Source of the DNA: JAWWPY01 sp963822825
GTDB taxonomy: Bacteria; Actinomycetota; Actinomycetes; Streptosporangiales; Streptosporangiaceae
Reading direction: 5' to 3'
Length of the DNA stretch: 64,000 nucleotides
NCBI GenBank assembly: GCA_963822825.1
Contig: CAWGIW010000001.1
Location: 1 to 64,000 of the forward strand
Position numbers and translations under genes: made by a program. Below the pieces are notes generated by a model. It saw only the letters and a program-made list of their open reading frames with translations. It was not told the origin of the DNA and made no database searches. Shown here piece after piece: positions 61,906 to 64,000 of this stretch. Within the stretch, counting starts at the first letter, position 1, and every line of letters begins with the position of its first letter.

Positions 61906-64000
61906 CTAGGGCTGATGCTTCAACTGCACGGTGACGGTGTGAGTGGTGGGCGCGAGGGTGACGGTGCCCGTCTGCTCGTTTACCACGCCGGCGGTGGCGT
62001 GAGCGATGTTGCCGACGAACGCGGGGAGCTGGAACAGCACCGGGCCGACGGGCGGCTGGCCGGTAAGGGTGAGCGTGACGGAGGCGCCGCTGGCGTGGAT
62101 GGTCAGCCCGGCGTGGTGGCCGCCGGTGGTGGGCACGTTGGCGAGGCTGATGACCTCCCCGCTGCGGACCCACGCGCCGGGAACGCCCCGCCCGATGATC
62201 AGGCTGCCGTCAGCCCGCTGCGCCACCAGCGAGTCAAGCAGCACCATGTTGGCGTTGGCCATCCCCCAGGCGTGGGGCGAGGAGCCATTGCCGGCCTCCG
62301 GGTGCGTCCCGGCCCACGGCGAACCGGGATTAGGGAACTGCTGGCTCTCCCACCACGAATAGGGGCCGCTCTGCCCGTTGGCGATCATGAACTGGTAGCT
62401 GACGATGCCCTGATCCCGGTGAGCGGTGCTGGCCAGGCCCCATTCTCCGTATCCCGCGTTGTAGGCGGTGCTGTAGTACTGGGTCGGGTAGCCGCCGAAG
62501 GTGCCCGGCGGCAGCTGGCCGGCCAGCCGGCCGAAGCCGTAGTCGTAGGTGGCGTCGATCAGGCTGATGCCGGGGCCGCTCAGCGGGGCGCCGAACAGAT
62601 AGCCGTCCCACGCCCACCGGCCGAACAGGAACGGCGCCGCCCAGTTCGCGTCCTCGGCGTTGGCGCACCGGTTGCTGGTGTTCGGCTCGACCATCGAGCA
62701 CGGCAGGTAGTTCAGGTGGTTTGTGGAGATCGTGGCGCCCAGCGTGGCATTGGTGGCGCGCAGCAGGCTGGCGTACTCGGTGGCCGCCCACGTGGCCTCG
62801 GCGGTGTAACCCACCTGCTGGGCGAGCCAGCGGTAGGCCGTGAGTCCCATCAGGGCCTCGTAGTTGTCGATTGTCCAGTAGCCATTGGCGTCGATGTCGT
62901 TGGTCTTCATCATGATCCCGCCGGGCCCGGTGCGGTCGGCGGCGATCAGGTGCGCGGTGTCCTTAATGCTCGGCTCGGTCGTCCCGGCCGGCCCCTCGGT
63001 GGCGAAGTTGGCCTTGACGAAGCTCAGGTCACCGGTTTTCAGCAGGTAGATGGCCCACGGCCAGGGATAGGTCCACACACCATCGTCGTATTGCGTCTGC
63101 GAGCCGATGACGGAGCGGGCCCGGTCGAGCAGCGCGTGGGCATCGGTCGTGTAGCCCTGCGTGAACAGGTTGGCCAGGATGCCGATGACGTCGTGGCTGA
63201 ATTCCATGTCGTAGCCGTTGGCGCCGGTTTTCAGCTCATCACCCGACCTGATGATCTGCGTGTAGATAAAGCCGGTCCGGTAGGCGTTGACGAGGCTCTG
63301 ATCGGGAAGGCTTTTTACCTCAACGATTCCCGCCAGCTGATGATCCCAGTAGGTCCGCATGTGGGTGAAGTGCTGGTCGAAGCCCCCGGCCTGGGCCAGG
63401 GCGCTGGCCGAAGGCCAGGCGTAGCTTCCGCCGAAGCGGTCGGAGGCCACCGCGTAGTCGTGGTTGACGGTGCCGTGCGGCGGCACGGCCGTGGGAGCGG
63501 AGTCAAGCGGGATCAGGCCGGGCGACGCCTCGGGGTCGATGCTGAGCGGCTGCGCCGTGGGGTTGGACACCCGCACCCGGCTGTAGACGGCCACGTAGTC
63601 GTGCCCGCCGATCGTCACCTGGTCACCGAAGTTGGTGATCGAGATGCGGGCACCGCCGGAGTGGAACGTGGTCACCAGCGCCGGCAGGTAGCCGTCAGCG
63701 TTCTCCCAGGTGGTCGGGCTGTCGTCATAGACGCCGTAGCCGTAGGTCGTGCCGGCGACCGGCGCGGTGCTGCCGCTGCCGGGCCCGTTGGCACTGGTCA
63801 CGAAGAAGCTGCCGCCCAGGCAGGCGGTCACGCCCTGGCTGTTCCCCGTCCAGCCGATGACGCTGGCGTCACCGAACGTGCCGTAGATGGTCTGGCTGCC
63901 CGCGGGGCCGTTGGGTGCGCAAGCATAAGGCGGTGCCGCCGCGGACGCCGCGCTGGCCGCGCCGACGGCCGGTGCCGCCGTCCCAGCCAGTGTCAGCGTG
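61906..64000 (-). CDS. Large secreted glycoside-hydrolase-like protein, 5' end beyond the window
   Basis: The frame is open from the window edge (about 698 residues). The visible N-terminus TLTLAGTAAPAVGAASAASA looks like the end of a signal peptide, followed by YACAPNGPAGSQTIYGTFGD. The central part has (alpha/alpha)6-toroid features (GYDMEFSHDVIGILANLFTQ, DGVWTYPWPWAIYLLKTGDL, TNDIDANGYWTIDNYEALMG), as in glucoamylase/trehalase-type enzymes, and the C-terminal 100 residues form a beta-sandwich. Export and polysaccharide or sugar hydrolysis are likely; the family was not pinned down. Confidence 0.7.
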   Translation of the reverse strand, partial: TLTLAGTAAPAVGAASAASAAAPPYACAPNGPAGSQTIYGTFGDASVIGWTGNSQGVTACLGGSFFVTSANGPGSGSTAPVAGTTYGYGVYDDSPTTWENADGYLPALVTTFHSGGARISITNFGDQVTIGGHDYVAVYSRVRVSNPTAQPLSIDPEASPGLIPLDSAPTAVPPHGTVNHDYAVASDRFGGSYAWPSASALAQAGGFDQHFTHMRTYWDHQLAGIVEVKSLPDQSLVNAYRTGFIYTQIIRSGDELKTGANGYDMEFSHDVIGILANLFTQGYTTDAHALLDRARSVIGSQTQYDDGVWTYPWPWAIYLLKTGDLSFVKANFATEGPAGTTEPSIKDTAHLIAADRTGPGGIMMKTNDIDANGYWTIDNYEALMGLTAYRWLAQQVGYTAEATWAATEYASLLRATNATLGATISTNHLNYLPCSMVEPNTSNRCANAEDANWAAPFLFGRWAWDGYLFGAPLSGPGISLIDATYDYGFGRLAGQLPPGTFGGYPTQYYSTAYNAGYGEWGLASTAHRDQGIVSYQFMIANGQSGPYSWWESQQFPNPGSPWAGTHPEAGNGSSPHAWGMANANMVLLDSLVAQRADGSLIIGRGVPGAWVRSGEVISLANVPTTGGHHAGLTIHASGASVTLTLTGQPPVGPVLFQLPAFVGNIAHATAGVVNEQTGTVTLAPTTHTVTVQLKHQP

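Overview
The window joins two unlike kinds of DNA. Bases 1 to about 12,497 are of moderate GC, with codon use and gene types reminiscent of acidobacterial mobile elements. From about 12,505 to the end the DNA is very GC-rich (roughly 70% or more), with GTG starts, PadR, GntR and ECF regulators, CaiB/citryl-CoA lyase and secreted glycosidases typical of a soil actinomycete. The change coincides with an IS110-family transposase cut off after about 40 codons. It is either the edge of a transferred element or a chimeric join, and the sequence alone cannot decide.

Left part (1-12,497): a conjugation/mobilisation module on the + strand (RHH MobC-like protein, TraD/TrwB-type coupling ATPase, MobF relaxase-helicase) lies behind an inverted-repeat-rich region containing a perfect 26-bp palindrome. 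Convergent on the - strand is a defence island, read from 12.5 kb down to 7.0 kb: restriction-associated protein, Vsr endonuclease, XRE repressor, ImmA/IrrE protease, a small protein, and then a type III CBASS cassette (CD-NTase, HORMA, TRIP13-like AAA+ ATPase, and a DUF6602 nuclease with a NucC-type ID-x30-EAK motif). The XRE/protease pair resembles the CapH/CapP switch of CBASS. Most genes from 2.9 to 11.2 kb carry single-base frameshifts, so the annotation here is partly reconstructed across frames.

Right part (12.6-64 kb), in order: PadR-controlled FtsX-type ABC exporter; citryl-CoA lyase plus CoA-transferase; a lower-GC type II restriction-modification pair; acyl-CoA dehydrogenase-like gene; MacAB-like exporter with two HlyD adaptors; ECF sigma factor with a membrane-anchored putative anti-sigma partner; two paralogous zinc-ribbon membrane proteins, one with a seven-repeat extracellular propeller; a catabolic cluster (SIS protein, sarcosine/dimethylglycine dehydrogenase-like enzyme, choline-kinase-like protein, APC permease, GntR regulator) with paired GGTCTAGACA sites; GH127 glycosidase; arylamine N-acetyltransferase; MreB-like actin; secreted propeller protein; a histidine kinase/response regulator pair followed by an ABC exporter; GtrA and hemolysin III membrane proteins; an AAA ATPase; a double glycosyltransferase; sirtuin; a sigma factor fused to a bifunctional-nuclease domain; a polytopic membrane protein; and a large secreted glycosidase-like protein running off the window end.

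Several right-part genes also contain single-base frameshifts (MacB permease, putative anti-sigma factor, hemolysin III, AAA ATPase, sigma-BFN). Together with the homopolymer location of some shifts in the left part, this points to residual sequencing error at least as strongly as to true gene decay.
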